A stretch of DNA of 64,000 nt from an uncultured Paracoccaceae bacterium (lineage in GTDB: Bacteria; Pseudomonadota; Alphaproteobacteria; Rhodobacterales; Rhodobacteraceae), in contig CANMIX010000006.1 of NCBI GenBank assembly GCA_947497985.1, forward strand, positions 62,001 through 126,000, given 5' to 3'. Positions 19,231 through 29,275 of the stretch are shown here, piece after piece (within the stretch, counting starts at the first letter, position 1; each line of letters opens with the position of its first letter). Under the pieces are notes generated by a model. It was not told the origin of the DNA. It did not search any database and saw only the letters and a program-made list of their open reading frames with translations. The translations under genes and the position numbers were made by a program.

Positions 19231-20114
19231 TCCAAAGAGTTCTGTCCAAGGCCACAGCCCACAAGATCGATCCCGCACCTTCGCGTCTGAAGTATCGTAT
19301 CCAGCGCTGGATGTTGACCCCTGGTATTCGCATGGGGGTGCGTTTTGGTGTGCCGATCTGTGCGGTGGCTGTCGGGCTCAGCATCTTCTTGGCGGATGAT
19401 GCGCGCCGCGATCTGATTGTCAGCACCGCCAATGAATTGCGCGCAGAATTTGAAAACCGGCCTGAGTTTCTGGTTAACGTCATGGCCATCGACGGTGCAG
19501 GGCGGGATCTATCCGAAGACATTCGCGAAGTCATGTCGATTGATTTTCCGCTTAGTTCCTTTGACTTGGAATTGAGCGACTTGCGCGAGCTGGTGGAAGG
19601 GCTTGACCCTGTGAAATCCGCCAAGGTCCGGATCCGCCCTGGCGGGATATTGCAGGTCGACGTTGTAGAGCGCACCCCGGCTGTGGTGTGGCGTACCCAT
19701 GACGGTCTGGCGTTGCTGGATGAAACTGGGGCATTCGTTGCTGAACTGGGGAGCCGTGATCTGCATCCCTTGCTGCCGTTGATTGTAGGGCAGGGTGCGG
19801 ATGAATACGTGGCGGAAGCCTTGCAGTTGGTGGACGCGTCTCGCCCGTTAAGCGGGCGTCTGCGTGGTTTGGTGCGCATCGGCGAGCGGCGCTGGGATGT
19901 GGTTCTGGATCGAGAACAGCGCATTTTGCTGCCGACCGGTGACCCACTGTCCGCACTGGAGCGTGTGATTGCCGTCAGCGAGGTGCAGGAGCTGCTTGAA
20001 CGGGACGTGGCTGTGGTCGATATGCGCTTGGCGGCGCGTCCAACTGTGCGTATGACCGAATACGCAGTCGAAAATTGGTGGCACATTAAACAAACCAACG
20101 CAGGCAACCCGTAA
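19218..20114 (+). CDS. ftsQ: Cell division protein FtsQ
   Basis: Bitopic divisome protein that recruits FtsL/FtsB and links early and late division proteins. I start it at GTG 19218, with GGAGG 7 nt upstream and 13 nt inside ddl, giving 298 residues rather than the 371 of the track. It has a cytoplasmic N-terminus, one membrane segment (about 38-55), a POTRA domain (about 78-145, with a VEGLDPVKSAKVR segment) and the FtsQ beta domain with ERTPAVVWR. Confidence 0.92.
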   Translation: MRSLIQRVLSKATAHKIDPAPSRLKYRIQRWMLTPGIRMGVRFGVPICAVAVGLSIFLADDARRDLIVSTANELRAEFENRPEFLVNVMAIDGAGRDLSEDIREVMSIDFPLSSFDLELSDLRELVEGLDPVKSAKVRIRPGGILQVDVVERTPAVVWRTHDGLALLDETGAFVAELGSRDLHPLLPLIVGQGADEYVAEALQLVDASRPLSGRLRGLVRIGERRWDVVLDREQRILLPTGDPLSALERVIAVSEVQELLERDVAVVDMRLAARPTVRMTEYAVENWWHIKQTNAGNP

Positions 20115-20115
20115 C

Positions 20116-21450
20116 ATGGCAGATCTCTATCAATCACAACGTGCAATGCGGCAGATGCGTCGGTTGGCGATGCAGCGTGGTGTGGTGGCGATCCTGGATG
20201 TCGGAAGTTCCAAAATCGCCTGCCTGATTCTGCGCTTTGACGGTCCGGATCGTCTGGGCGAAGATGGTTCTGTGGGCTCCCTTGCTGGACAGTCCGGATT
20301 TCGCGTCATCGGTGCCAACACAACCCGGTCACGCGGTGTGCAATTCGGTGAAATCTCCGCGATGCAGGAAACCGAACGTGCGATCCGTACCGCCGTTCAA
20401 GGTGCGCAGAAAATGGCCGCCGTGCGGGTTGATCATGTCATCGCCTGTTTCTCAGGCGCGCATCCCCGGTCTTATGGCCTTAATGCGCAGGTCGATCTGG
20501 AAGGGCAGGAGGTCACCGAAAATGAGGTGGCACGGGTTCTTGCGGCCTGCGAAGTTCCGGAATACGGCGGCGACCGCGAAGTTTTGCACGCCCAACCGAT
20601 CAACTTTGCCTTGGATCACCGCTCTGGCCTCAGCGATCCGCGTGGTCAGATTGGTCATGCGCTGGAAGTTGACATGCATATGTTGACCGTTGATGCGCCG
20701 ATTGTTCAAAACCTCGTCCATTGTATCAAGCGCTGCGACCTTGAACTGGCGGGGATTGCGTCTTCGGCCTATGCCTCGGGTTTTTCCGCTCTCGTGGAAG
20801 ATGAGCAGGAACTGGGCGCGGCCTGTATCGATATGGGGGGCGGTTCTACCTCCATCTCGGTCTTTATGAAGAAACACATGATCTATGCCGATGCCGTGCG
20901 CATGGGGGGAGATCACATCACCAGCGACATTTCCATGGGGTTGAGCGTTCCAACGGCCAACGCCGAGCGGATCAAGACCTTTTGTGGCGGCGTTCAGGCC
21001 ACCGGTGCAGACGATCGCGACATGATTGATATCGGCGGGGATACAGGTGACTGGGAGCATGACCGGCGCACGGTCAGTCGGGCAGAACTGATCGGCATAA
21101 TGCGTCCGCGTGTGGAAGAAATCCTCGAGGAAGTCCGCGCGCGTCTGGATGCGGCCGGGTTTGAACATTTGCCTAGCCAACAGATCGTTTTGACCGGGGG
21201 CTCCAGCCAGATCATGGGGCTTGACGGTTTGGCCACACGTATTTTGGGTCATCAGGTGCGTCTGGGGCGTCCGCTTCGGGTGCATGGTCTGCCGCAATCC
21301 GCGACGGGCCCCAGTTTTGCGTCATCTGTCGGGCTTTGCCTTCTGGCAGCTCATCCCCAGGATGAATGGTGGGATTTTGAAATGCCCGTTGATAAGCACA
21401 CCCGTGGCACATTCCGCCGTGCGGTGCGTTGGTTCAAAGAGAATTGGTAA
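20116..21450 (+). CDS. ftsA: Cell division protein FtsA
   Basis: Actin-like ATPase that tethers FtsZ filaments to the inner membrane. The 444 residues show the phosphate-binding segment AILDVGSSKIACLI (about 25-38), the second phosphate loop CIDMGGGSTSISVF and the adenosine motif VLTGGSSQI. The C-terminal RRAVRWFKENW is a short amphipathic helix typical of the membrane-targeting sequence. It starts 1 nt after ftsQ and is followed by a 335-nt gap before ftsZ, so ftsZ probably has its own promoters. Confidence 0.95.
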   Translation: MADLYQSQRAMRQMRRLAMQRGVVAILDVGSSKIACLILRFDGPDRLGEDGSVGSLAGQSGFRVIGANTTRSRGVQFGEISAMQETERAIRTAVQGAQKMAAVRVDHVIACFSGAHPRSYGLNAQVDLEGQEVTENEVARVLAACEVPEYGGDREVLHAQPINFALDHRSGLSDPRGQIGHALEVDMHMLTVDAPIVQNLVHCIKRCDLELAGIASSAYASGFSALVEDEQELGAACIDMGGGSTSISVFMKKHMIYADAVRMGGDHITSDISMGLSVPTANAERIKTFCGGVQATGADDRDMIDIGGDTGDWEHDRRTVSRAELIGIMRPRVEEILEEVRARLDAAGFEHLPSQQIVLTGGSSQIMGLDGLATRILGHQVRLGRPLRVHGLPQSATGPSFASSVGLCLLAAHPQDEWWDFEMPVDKHTRGTFRRAVRWFKENW

Positions 21451-21785
21451 TCGGGCGTGACAGCGCCTTCGATTATCGCTAATACTTCATTAATTGCCGC
21501 AGAATGCCGGCACACAGGCGGTCGAGCAGGCCTCCATTTTACCGAAAGATGTTCACCGTAGGTCTGCCCTGCGGCGCTCTCGTTCGTTGTGTCTGCTCTG
21601 GCTGTCTCCGCAATATCTGCCCTGATCGGCGAAATGCCGCGTTTTTTTACCCTTAAATCGGCCATATTTTGTGGTCGCTTGTGCATTAGGGGATGACGCG
21701 TCAACTGTCGTTGGGTAGACTTGATGTAATGTAGGACAGGAAAATGCCCTTTGCGGGAGGGCTATAAAACACAGGCGGATAGATC
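21451..21785 (+). other. ftsA-ftsZ intergenic region
   Basis: A 335-nt non-coding gap likely to hold ftsZ promoters, although I cannot name a convincing -35/-10 pair. At 21627-21648 a short CGGC/GCCG hairpin is followed by seven T, a weak terminator candidate. Just before ftsZ the leader includes GGGAGGGCTATAAAACA. No gene-like ORF is seen. Confidence 0.6.
21627..21648 (+). terminator. Weak terminator candidate after ftsA
   Basis: A 4-bp stem CGGC-GAAAT-GCCG followed by CG and TTTTTTT. The T tract is good but the stem is short, so termination would be partial at best. Confidence 0.3.
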
Positions 21786-23453
21786 ATGGCTTTGAACCTT
21801 TCGATGCCCGGACAAGAAGAACTGCGGCCGCGGATCACGGTGTTTGGTGTCGGCGGGGCCGGCGGCAATGCTGTGAACAATATGATTGCCAAGGAGCTGG
21901 ATGGCGTCGAATTCGTCGTTGCCAACACAGACGCACAGGCGCTGCAACAAAGTTCAGCCAAAAGCCGCGTGCAGCTTGGTGTCAAAGTCACCGAAGGTCT
22001 TGGCGCCGGCGCGCGCCCCTCGGTTGGCTCAGCCGCAGCTGAAGAAAGCATTGAACAGATTGTCGACCATCTGGCGGGGGCACATATGTGCTTTATCACC
22101 GCTGGTATGGGCGGCGGCACCGGAACCGGAGCAGCCCCAATCATCGCGCAGGCCGCGCGTGAGCTGGGTGTGCTGACCGTCGGTGTGGTGACCAAACCCT
22201 TCCAGTTCGAAGGCGGCAAACGCATGCGCCAGGCCGAAGAGGGTGTGGAATCGCTGCAAAAAGTTGTCGATACCCTGATTATCATTCCGAACCAAAACTT
22301 GTTCCGTCTGGCAAATGAGAAAACAACCTTCACCGAAGCCTTCTCGATGGCGGACGATGTCCTTTATCAAGGTGTCAAAGGCGTGACCGACTTGATGGTC
22401 CGTCCGGGTCTCATCAACCTCGACTTTGCGGACGTACGTGCCGTGATGGACGAGATGGGCAAAGCGATGATGGGCACCGGCGAAGGCGAAGGCGAAGATC
22501 GTGCGGTTCAGGCGGCCGAAAAGGCCATCGCGAACCCGCTGTTGGACGAGATTTCGCTGCGCGGCGCAAAAGGTGTGTTGATCAACATCACCGGCAGCCA
22601 CGACCTGACCCTGTTCGAATTGGACGAAGCTGCCAACCGCATCCGCGAGGAAGTGGACCCCGAGGCGAACATCATTGTGGGTTCCACTCTGGACACCGAA
22701 ATGGACGGCAAGATGCGCGTCTCTGTCGTGGCCACTGGTATTGATGCAACCGACGTGAACACCGACATGCCGGTGCCGCGTCGTCCGATGTCTGCGCCAC
22801 TGACGCAAACCGTTTCTGTTGAAGCCAAAGCACCTGAGGCCGCGCCTCTGGAGCTGAACAATGTGGCGACACGTGTCGAAGAGCCTGTTGCACAGCCCCA
22901 AGAGCCGTCGTTGTTTGAAGGTATGGAGCCTGCCGCAAGCGCAGAGCCCGAGCCGGAAGTGATTGAACACAGCGAACCAATGGGCGACGACGGCTTGCCG
23001 CCGCCAGCCTATCGTCCCGCTGTATCGGACTTCCAGCCGCAACCTGATACCATGCAAGAAACCAACCCAGGTTTTGTTGCGCCCAAAGCACCAGCGCCCG
23101 GCACACCGTCGCCCGAAGCTTTGCAACGTCTTCAGGCCGCCGCCGCCGCAGCGCAACCCCAGCAGCGTATGAACCCGCAGGTTCAGCAACCCGTAGCCGC
23201 GCCACAGGCAGAACAGCCTGCACAGCAGCAGGATGCTGCAGAACAGCGCCGTTTCGGGCTGAATTCGCTGATCCACCGGATGACCAATAATAATCAACCG
23301 GATCATGGTCAAAACGCTCCGATGCGACAGCAACCACCGGTGCAGCAGGCAGCTGCGCCACAGGCCGCTCCGGCGCCGCAACCGCAGCGCCAAGGCGACC
23401 CGGATCAGGAGCGGATTGAAATTCCGGCGTTTCTCCGCCGTCAGGCCAACTAA
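21786..23453 (+). CDS. ftsZ: Cell division protein FtsZ
   Basis: Tubulin-like GTPase that polymerises into the Z ring in the cytoplasm. The GTPase core (about 12-325) has [13 protein letters not shown] and the tubulin signature [11 protein letters not shown] long Pro/Gln/Ala/Glu-rich linker follows (about 330-538), and the protein ends with the conserved tail [12 protein letters not shown], which binds FtsA and other partners. At 555 residues it is much longer than E. coli FtsZ because of the linker, as is common in alphaproteobacteria. A terminator lies directly downstream. Confidence 0.97.
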   Translation: MALNLSMPGQEELRPRITVFGVGGAGGNAVNNMIAKELDGVEFVVANTDAQALQQSSAKSRVQLGVKVTEGLGAGARPSVGSAAAEESIEQIVDHLAGAHMCFITAGMGGGTGTGAAPIIAQAARELGVLTVGVVTKPFQFEGGKRMRQAEEGVESLQKVVDTLIIIPNQNLFRLANEKTTFTEAFSMADDVLYQGVKGVTDLMVRPGLINLDFADVRAVMDEMGKAMMGTGEGEGEDRAVQAAEKAIANPLLDEISLRGAKGVLINITGSHDLTLFELDEAANRIREEVDPEANIIVGSTLDTEMDGKMRVSVVATGIDATDVNTDMPVPRRPMSAPLTQTVSVEAKAPEAAPLELNNVATRVEEPVAQPQEPSLFEGMEPAASAEPEPEVIEHSEPMGDDGLPPPAYRPAVSDFQPQPDTMQETNPGFVAPKAPAPGTPSPEALQRLQAAAAAAQPQQRMNPQVQQPVAAPQAEQPAQQQDAAEQRRFGLNSLIHRMTNNNQPDHGQNAPMRQQPPVQQAAAPQAAPAPQPQRQGDPDQERIEIPAFLRRQAN

Positions 23454-23476
23454 ATATTTCAGATGTTACGGATCGA

Positions 23477-23506
23477 AAGGCCGCCGGAAGGCGGCTTTTC
23501 TGTTTT
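23477..23506 (+). terminator. Intrinsic terminator after ftsZ
   Basis: GCCGCC-GGAA-GGCGGC (23480-23495), extended by A-T pairs, is followed by TTTTCTGTTTTT. This compact GC stem with a tetraloop and U-rich tail is a clear terminator. Confidence 0.8.
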
Positions 23507-23661
23507 TAAACAGGTGCTTAGGTCAGTGTGAGCGAGGTTTTGCCTATTGGTTTCACCCGTGTTTCAATCCGTTACAAAGATTGAATTGTGACTTTTCTGC
23601 GAAACTCTTAACTCTTTTGAACAGGCGATCTATGCGATCGTTGCAACGAACGAGGCACAGT

Positions 23662-24597
23662 GTGCAAAATACGCTTAAAGCATCGGTGACTTTCGACGGC
23701 GTGGGCCTTCACTCAGGCAAACCTGTTCGTATGAAGCTCATCCCGGCTCCTGCGGGACATGGCATCGTATTTAAGCGCACTGATATCGCTTTGGGTAACA
23801 CAGTTGTTCCAGCCATCTGGAATTTGGTTGAACGCTCGCCGCTGTGTACGCGCCTCGTCAATACGTCCAAAGTATCAGTTTCAACTGTCGAACATATCAT
23901 GGCCGCGCTTGCAGGCTGTGGGGTCCATAACGCTCTGGTCGAGCTTGACGGTCCGGAAGTTCCGATCATGGATGGCTCCTCTGCGCATTTTGTTCGTGGG
24001 ATCATGAAACACGGTGTGGCTCGTCAGACCCAGCCGATCACCGCTTATCGTGTAAAGAAAGAAGTCAGCGTGACCAACGCCGAAGGCGCACGGGCGACGC
24101 TGAAGCCTTCAGATCGTTTGAAAATCGAATTCCATATTGATTTTGCGGATCAGGCCATCGGCCAGCAGACCCGCAGCATGGATATGCGCAATGGCGCCTT
24201 TGCTCGTGAGCTGTGCGAATGTCGTACGTTCTGCCGCCGCTCTGATGTGGACGCGATGCAGGCGGCTGGTTTGGCTTTGGGTGGCGTGCCCGGTGAAAAT
24301 GCGGTTGTCTTTGACGGAATGTCAGTCGAAAGCGGAGGTGGTCTACGCCACTCTGACGAACCTGTGCGCCACAAAATGCTGGACGCATTGGGCGATCTGG
24401 CACTGGCTGGTGGGCCGATCTTTGGTCACTACATTGGCGATCGTGCCGGTCATTCGTTGACCAATACTTTGCTGCGCGCATTGTTTGATATGCCCGGTGC
24501 AGTTGAGCAGGTGCTGTGTGATCCAATCATGATTTCCCGCCTTCCGGGGCAAGGGCTTGTCTGGGATGAAATCCCACAACAACGCCGGGTTGCATGA
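23662..24597 (+). CDS. lpxC: UDP-3-O-acyl-N-acetylglucosamine deacetylase LpxC
   Basis: Zinc hydrolase catalysing the committed step of lipid A synthesis in the cytoplasm. Visible motifs are the N-terminal TFDGVGLHSGKPV, zinc-ligand region STVEHIMAAL, PIMDGSSAHFV and HKMLDALGDLAL with the second histidine and aspartate. I favour GTG 23662 (311 residues; GAGG 6 nt upstream), which begins VQNTLKASVTF like family members. ATG 23632 would add ten residues. The track start inside ftsZ is excluded by the intervening terminator. Confidence 0.93.
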   Translation: MQNTLKASVTFDGVGLHSGKPVRMKLIPAPAGHGIVFKRTDIALGNTVVPAIWNLVERSPLCTRLVNTSKVSVSTVEHIMAALAGCGVHNALVELDGPEVPIMDGSSAHFVRGIMKHGVARQTQPITAYRVKKEVSVTNAEGARATLKPSDRLKIEFHIDFADQAIGQQTRSMDMRNGAFARELCECRTFCRRSDVDAMQAAGLALGGVPGENAVVFDGMSVESGGGLRHSDEPVRHKMLDALGDLALAGGPIFGHYIGDRAGHSLTNTLLRALFDMPGAVEQVLCDPIMISRLPGQGLVWDEIPQQRRVA

Positions 24598-24634
24598 TCC
24601 CTGCGACTTTCTGAAAGCTGTCGAAATTTATCTA

Positions 24635-24655
24635 GGCCCGCAACGCGGGCCTTTT
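24635..24655 (+). terminator. Intrinsic terminator after lpxC
   Basis: GGCCCGC-AAC-GCGGGCC (24635-24651) followed by TTTT. It closes the dcw/lpxC block. Confidence 0.75.
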
Positions 24656-24849
24656 GCGTGCGGCGTATGTTTTCAGTGACAAAAGGGGGCAAAGGTCGCG
24701 TTCTCTTGACCAGCATACCCTTGACCAAGCGGCATATTCCGGGCCAAGTGAACGTGATAGGGGCGAAAGGCATTTTGTCCTACAAATGATTGTGCTAGAC
24801 CCTGCACGGTGGGGTGCGCCCCGGTTGGAATGACGACGAGGTTAGACAT

Positions 24850-25701
24850 ATGTTCGGCATCAGAGCGGCCACAAAATTCGCGGGTTCAGTTCTTCTGGTG
24901 GCGGTCCTTGCAGGCTGCGGTGGCGCAGACGGGGACGCAGCAGCACGTTCGGAAAACCTTGAAATCTTTACGCCTCAGCAGATCTTTGAACGGGGCGAAT
25001 TTGAGCTTGCGCGCAAACGCAACAAGGACGCGGCCTATTTCTTTTCCGAAGTTGAACGCCTCTACCCCTATTCCGATTGGGCCCGGCAGGCCTTGATTAT
25101 GCAGGCCTTTACCTTCCACGGTGGCAAAGATTACGAGAGCAGCCGCGGTGCTGCGCAACGGTTCATCGACTTCTACCCAACTGATGACGATGCGGCCTAT
25201 GCGCAATACCTGCTGGCGCTCAGCTACTATGATCAGATCGACGAGATTGGCCGCGACCAGGGACTGACCTTCCAGGCGCTACAGGCGCTGCGCACCGTGA
25301 TCGAAGTCTATCCAGACAGCGAATATGCAAGCTCGGCGATTCTAAAATTTGACCTGGCTTTTGACCACCTCGCGGCCAAGGAGATGGAAATCGGGCGCTA
25401 TTATCTGCGCCAGGGGCACTTCACCTCGGCGATCAACCGCTTCCGCGTGGTTGTCGAAGATTTCCAGACCACATCTCACACCGCTGAAGCACTGCACCGT
25501 CTGGTTGAGGCCTATCTGTCCCTCGGCCTCACCAATGAGGCACAGACTGCAGGTGCCGTTCTGGGTCACAACTATCAATCGACCGAATGGTACGAGGATA
25601 GCTTCAAACTTCTCACGGCCAATGGGCTCAAACTCAAAGACCGTGGTGGCAATTGGTTGAGCCAAATTTACCGCCAATCGGTCAAAGGGGAATGGTTGTA
25701 A
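24850..25701 (+). CDS. bamD: Outer-membrane assembly lipoprotein BamD
   Basis: Essential TPR lipoprotein of the BAM complex that inserts beta-barrel proteins into the outer membrane. From ATG 24850 the 283-residue precursor has a lipoprotein signal peptide ending in the lipobox LAGC (about 17-20). The YfiO-type TPR array follows, with FERGEFELARKRNKDAAYF and VEVYPDSEYASSA-like helices. The track's 12 additional residues precede the signal peptide and are rejected. recN begins 27 nt downstream, so the two may share a transcript. Confidence 0.93.
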   Translation: MFGIRAATKFAGSVLLVAVLAGCGGADGDAAARSENLEIFTPQQIFERGEFELARKRNKDAAYFFSEVERLYPYSDWARQALIMQAFTFHGGKDYESSRGAAQRFIDFYPTDDDAAYAQYLLALSYYDQIDEIGRDQGLTFQALQALRTVIEVYPDSEYASSAILKFDLAFDHLAAKEMEIGRYYLRQGHFTSAINRFRVVVEDFQTTSHTAEALHRLVEAYLSLGLTNEAQTAGAVLGHNYQSTEWYEDSFKLLTANGLKLKDRGGNWLSQIYRQSVKGEWL

Positions 25702-25728
25702 CCGCTGGTACAGGAATAGGGCGGGGCC

Positions 25729-27381
25729 ATGCTTCGAGCGCTTGAAATCCGAGACATGTTGATCATTGATCACCTGGAGCTGCAGTTTCAGCCCGGGCTC
25801 AATGTGTTGACTGGTGAAACGGGTGCAGGGAAATCTATCCTTCTGGATTCACTGGGTTTTGTTCTGGGGTGGCGTGGCCGGTCCGAATTGGTGCGGCAGG
25901 GTGCCAAACAGGGCGAAGTGCTGGCCGAATTCGACCTGCCGGAGGATCACCCGGCCCACGCTGTTCTCGAAGAGGCTGGATTGCCGGTTAGTGATGAACT
26001 GTTGCTGCGGCGCGTAAACACGGCAGACGGGCGCAAGACGGCATGGGTCAATGATCGACGCTGTTCCGGCGACGTTCTGCGTGCCCTTTCTGCGACCCTT
26101 CTGGAACTTCACGGCCAACATGATGACAGGGGGCTTTTGAACCCACGCGGTCACCGGGGCATGTTGGATCACTTTGCCAAAGCAGACACGCTGTTGGCCA
26201 AGACCCGGAAAACTTGGACTGCGGTATCTTTGGCGCGCAAGGCTGTTGAGGCGACACGCAGCGCATTGGAGGCTGCCCGAGCCGAGGAAGAATTCCTACG
26301 CCACGCTGTGGCTGAACTGGACAAGCTGGCGCCGGAACCGGGGGAGGAGGAGACCCTCGATATCCGCCGTCGGCAGATGCAAAATGCAGAGAAAATTCGC
26401 GGCGATATTGCCCGCGCCTATGCCTTGCTGACCGAAGGTGCGGAGCAAACAACATCCGAGGCCTATCGTTGGCTCGAAAGTGTCAGCGGCGAGGGGACAG
26501 AGGGTCTGGCGGCACCTCTGGCGGCTTTGGACCGTGCGTTGGCAGAGCTCGGCGAAGCGGAATCCTCTGTGGGTCGTATCCTGAACAGCCTTGATTTCGA
26601 CCCAACGGAGCTAGAGACCTGCGAAGAACGCCTTTTTGACATCCGGGCTTTGGCGCGCAAGCATGATGTTCTGCCGGATGAGCTGGCGACCTATGCGGAT
26701 CGTCTGCGTGAAAAGTTGATGGCGCTGGATGCTGGGGATGATAATCTCGAAGAGCAGGAGCAGGCTCTGAGGGCGGCGCAGGCGGCCTATGATGCAGCAG
26801 CCGAAAAACTCAGTGCGGCGCGGCGCAAACATGCCGCCAAGCTGGATAAGGCCGTCATGGCGGAACTTGCCCCGCTCAAGATGGAGCGTGCTGTTTTCCA
26901 GACTGAAATCACGTCCGCAGAACCGAGCGCAGAAGGGACTGATGGCGTCGCCTTTACTGTGGCCACCAACCCAGGTGCTCCTTCGGGGCCGCTGAACAAG
27001 ATTGCATCAGGCGGGGAACTCAGCCGGTTTCTGCTCGCGCTCAAGGTCTGTCTGCGCGGCGAAGACGCCAGTAAAACACTGATCTTTGATGAGATCGACC
27101 GCGGCGTCGGTGGTGCAACCGCTGATGCGGTTGGCCGTCGCCTGCGTGCACTTGCCGACGGCAGCCAGGTTCTGGTGGTCACCCACTCGCCGCAGGTTGC
27201 CGCCCAGGGCGCGCATCACTGGCGGGTGCAGAAACGGGTCACAAACGGCATTACCTTGTCACAGGTGGTTCCTCTGCCGGATGACGCGCGCGTGGATGAG
27301 ATCGCGCGTATGGTTGCTGGTGACACGATCACGGATGAGGCGCGCGGTGCGGCCAAAGCTCTGCTCCTGCAGGAGAGCTGA
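25729..27381 (+). CDS. recN: DNA repair protein RecN
   Basis: SMC-like ATPase that acts early in double-strand break repair on the nucleoid. The 550 residues comprise an N-terminal ABC half with Walker A TGETGAGKS (about 28-36), a central coiled-coil region (about 150-370) rich in Ala/Glu/Leu, and a C-terminal half with the ABC signature ASGGELSRF and Walker B LIFDEIDRGVGG. Length and motif order are typical. I see no LexA-type box upstream that I can assign with confidence. Confidence 0.96.
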   Translation: MLRALEIRDMLIIDHLELQFQPGLNVLTGETGAGKSILLDSLGFVLGWRGRSELVRQGAKQGEVLAEFDLPEDHPAHAVLEEAGLPVSDELLLRRVNTADGRKTAWVNDRRCSGDVLRALSATLLELHGQHDDRGLLNPRGHRGMLDHFAKADTLLAKTRKTWTAVSLARKAVEATRSALEAARAEEEFLRHAVAELDKLAPEPGEEETLDIRRRQMQNAEKIRGDIARAYALLTEGAEQTTSEAYRWLESVSGEGTEGLAAPLAALDRALAELGEAESSVGRILNSLDFDPTELETCEERLFDIRALARKHDVLPDELATYADRLREKLMALDAGDDNLEEQEQALRAAQAAYDAAAEKLSAARRKHAAKLDKAVMAELAPLKMERAVFQTEITSAEPSAEGTDGVAFTVATNPGAPSGPLNKIASGGELSRFLLALKVCLRGEDASKTLIFDEIDRGVGGATADAVGRRLRALADGSQVLVVTHSPQVAAQGAHHWRVQKRVTNGITLSQVVPLPDDARVDEIARMVAGDTITDEARGAAKALLLQES

Positions 27382-27493
27382 ACGTTGCACCCCCCCTGTC
27401 ACCTCGAAACTTCGGATAAAAACGCGTTTTTTTACGATGTCTTAGAGGTGCTCTGGTTGACAGTGAAGGACAACACACAACGCACTGTCTCTT

Positions 27494-29182
27494 ATGCTCC
27501 GCTCCATTAACGCATTTCTGCATACCCTTTATCAGGATTGGCGCGCGTCCATGCGCTCATCCTGGCGCGTGTTGCGTCAACGGGGGCCGAGCCAATTTCA
27601 GTTCTGGTTGATCGCCCTCGTCATTGGGATTTCCGCTGGTGCGGCCGCCTTGTTCTTTCGCAAGGCCATTAACGGGCTGCAAGCCTGGGCTTATGGGGCC
27701 GAGGACGTGGACTTTATTCATTCCTTCGCCGATGGATTGCCTTGGTACATGTTGCTGCTGATCCCGACCTGTGGCGGATTGATCGTTGGGATCGTGCTGC
27801 ACCACTTCACGCCTGACGCGCGTGTGCGGTCCGTGGCAGATGTGATTGAAGGGGCTGCACTGCATGACGGTCGAGTCGAACGGCGCGCGGGCCTTGCCTC
27901 TGCTTTTGCCTCGCTTGTAACGCTCAGCACCGGCGGCTCCTCGGGGCGAGAGGGGCCGGTGGTGCATTTGGCCGGTGTGATCTCCACCTGGGTCAGCAAT
28001 TGGATCCGTGCGGACGCGATCACCGGGCGTGATCTTCTGGGCTGCGCCGTTGCAGGTGCCGTGTCGGCCAGTTTCAACGCACCGATTGCGGGAGCGCTGT
28101 TCGCGCTTGAAGTTGTACTGCGCCACTTTGCGGTGCACGCCTTTGCCCCCATCGTCATTGCCTCGGTTGCAGGTACCGTGATCAACCGTCTGGAGTTCGG
28201 AAATGTCGCCGAATTCGACCTGGTCACACCGGGTGAGTTGCAATTCTACGTGGAGCTGCCAGCGTTCTTGTTACTGGGCGCGGTTTGCGGCGTTGTGGCC
28301 GTGGTCTTGATGCGGTCGATCTTTTTTACCGAGCAATTGGTGAATACCATTCAGGACGCATCCGGTCTGCCGCGCTGGTTACGCCCGGCGATATCTGGGG
28401 CCTTGCTGGGCTTCATCGCAATCTGGTTCCCGCATATCATTGGGGTGGGATATGAGACCACCGCGCTTGCCTTGATGGGGCAGTTGACCGTGCAGCAGTG
28501 TATTCTGTTTGTGTTCATCAAAACTGCGGCCGTTGCAATTACCATGGGCGGCCGCATGGGGGGCGGCGTGTTCTCGCCCGCTTTGATGATTGGTGCGTTG
28601 ACCGGGCTGGCCTTTGGCTGGATCGCCACAAGTATTCTACCCGAGGTTTCTGGCGTTCACACGCTTTACGCCTTTGCTGGGATGGGCGCTGTGGCGGCCG
28701 CTGTTTTGGGTGCGCCGATTTCCACGACGCTGATTGTGTTTGAACTGACCGGAGATTGGCAGATTGGCCTCGCGGTGATGGTGGCCATTTCCGTGTCTAC
28801 GGCTTTTGCATCCCAGGTCGTCGACCGCTCATTCTTTTTGACCCAGCTGGAAAACCGTGGGATTCACTGTGCGGCGGGACCGCAGGACTATGTCTTGGCG
28901 TTACAGAATTGCGGCGGGCTGATGCGCCCGTTGGGCGATGCACGTGGCCCGTCTGAGGCGCTGTGCCGGACCTTGATGGCGGATGGTGTGCTTCTTCCCG
29001 TCACTGCGACCCTCGACAGTGCCATGCCGTTATTTGAGCGAGAGCAAGATCTGGAATACATCCCGATCATTGAGGCAGCTGAAGACGGCAGTCCTGAGCT
29101 TTTGGGGGCTCTGTACCATATTGATGCACTCAAGGCCTATAACACGGCCCTCGCGGCGGCGGCAGCAGAAGAACACAGCTGA
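27494..29182 (+). CDS. CLC-family chloride channel/transporter with degenerate CBS-like tail
   Basis: Polytopic inner-membrane anion transporter of the CLC family. The core (about 40-440) contains SGREGP with the gating glutamate, SFNAPIAGALFALE and GGRMGGGVFSPAL. The C-terminal 110 residues resemble a weak single CBS-type segment. Compared by eye with E. coli CLC-ec1, the GSGIP motif is replaced by RSVAD, the internal proton glutamate (E203) by valine, and the pore tyrosine (Y445) by tryptophan. Transport may therefore not be coupled to protons as in CLC-ec1. The substrate anion is unknown. Confidence 0.88.
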   Translation: MLRSINAFLHTLYQDWRASMRSSWRVLRQRGPSQFQFWLIALVIGISAGAAALFFRKAINGLQAWAYGAEDVDFIHSFADGLPWYMLLLIPTCGGLIVGIVLHHFTPDARVRSVADVIEGAALHDGRVERRAGLASAFASLVTLSTGGSSGREGPVVHLAGVISTWVSNWIRADAITGRDLLGCAVAGAVSASFNAPIAGALFALEVVLRHFAVHAFAPIVIASVAGTVINRLEFGNVAEFDLVTPGELQFYVELPAFLLLGAVCGVVAVVLMRSIFFTEQLVNTIQDASGLPRWLRPAISGALLGFIAIWFPHIIGVGYETTALALMGQLTVQQCILFVFIKTAAVAITMGGRMGGGVFSPALMIGALTGLAFGWIATSILPEVSGVHTLYAFAGMGAVAAAVLGAPISTTLIVFELTGDWQIGLAVMVAISVSTAFASQVVDRSFFLTQLENRGIHCAAGPQDYVLALQNCGGLMRPLGDARGPSEALCRTLMADGVLLPVTATLDSAMPLFEREQDLEYIPIIEAAEDGSPELLGALYHIDALKAYNTALAAAAAEEHS

Positions 29183-29275
29183 TTTGTGCCGGTCTGGCTG
29201 TGTCCGATCAGCGGAAAAACACTCACATCACGCGCGATCACAATATGTGATCTTTTTGCACCGTACACTGGTTAA

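Noticed and set aside
22029-23393. 454-codon minus-strand ORF opposite ftsZ
   Set aside because: The sequence is the antisense of the FtsZ core and linker; no ribosome-binding site and no family features.
24700-24740. Two direct CTTGACC repeats upstream of bamD as tandem promoter -35 elements
   Set aside because: No acceptable -10 element occurs at 16-18 bp from either copy.
27415-27440. AAAAACGCGTTTTT palindrome after recN as a terminator
   Set aside because: The symmetric sequence leaves no loop for an RNA hairpin and the stem would be almost all A-U, so it was not called.
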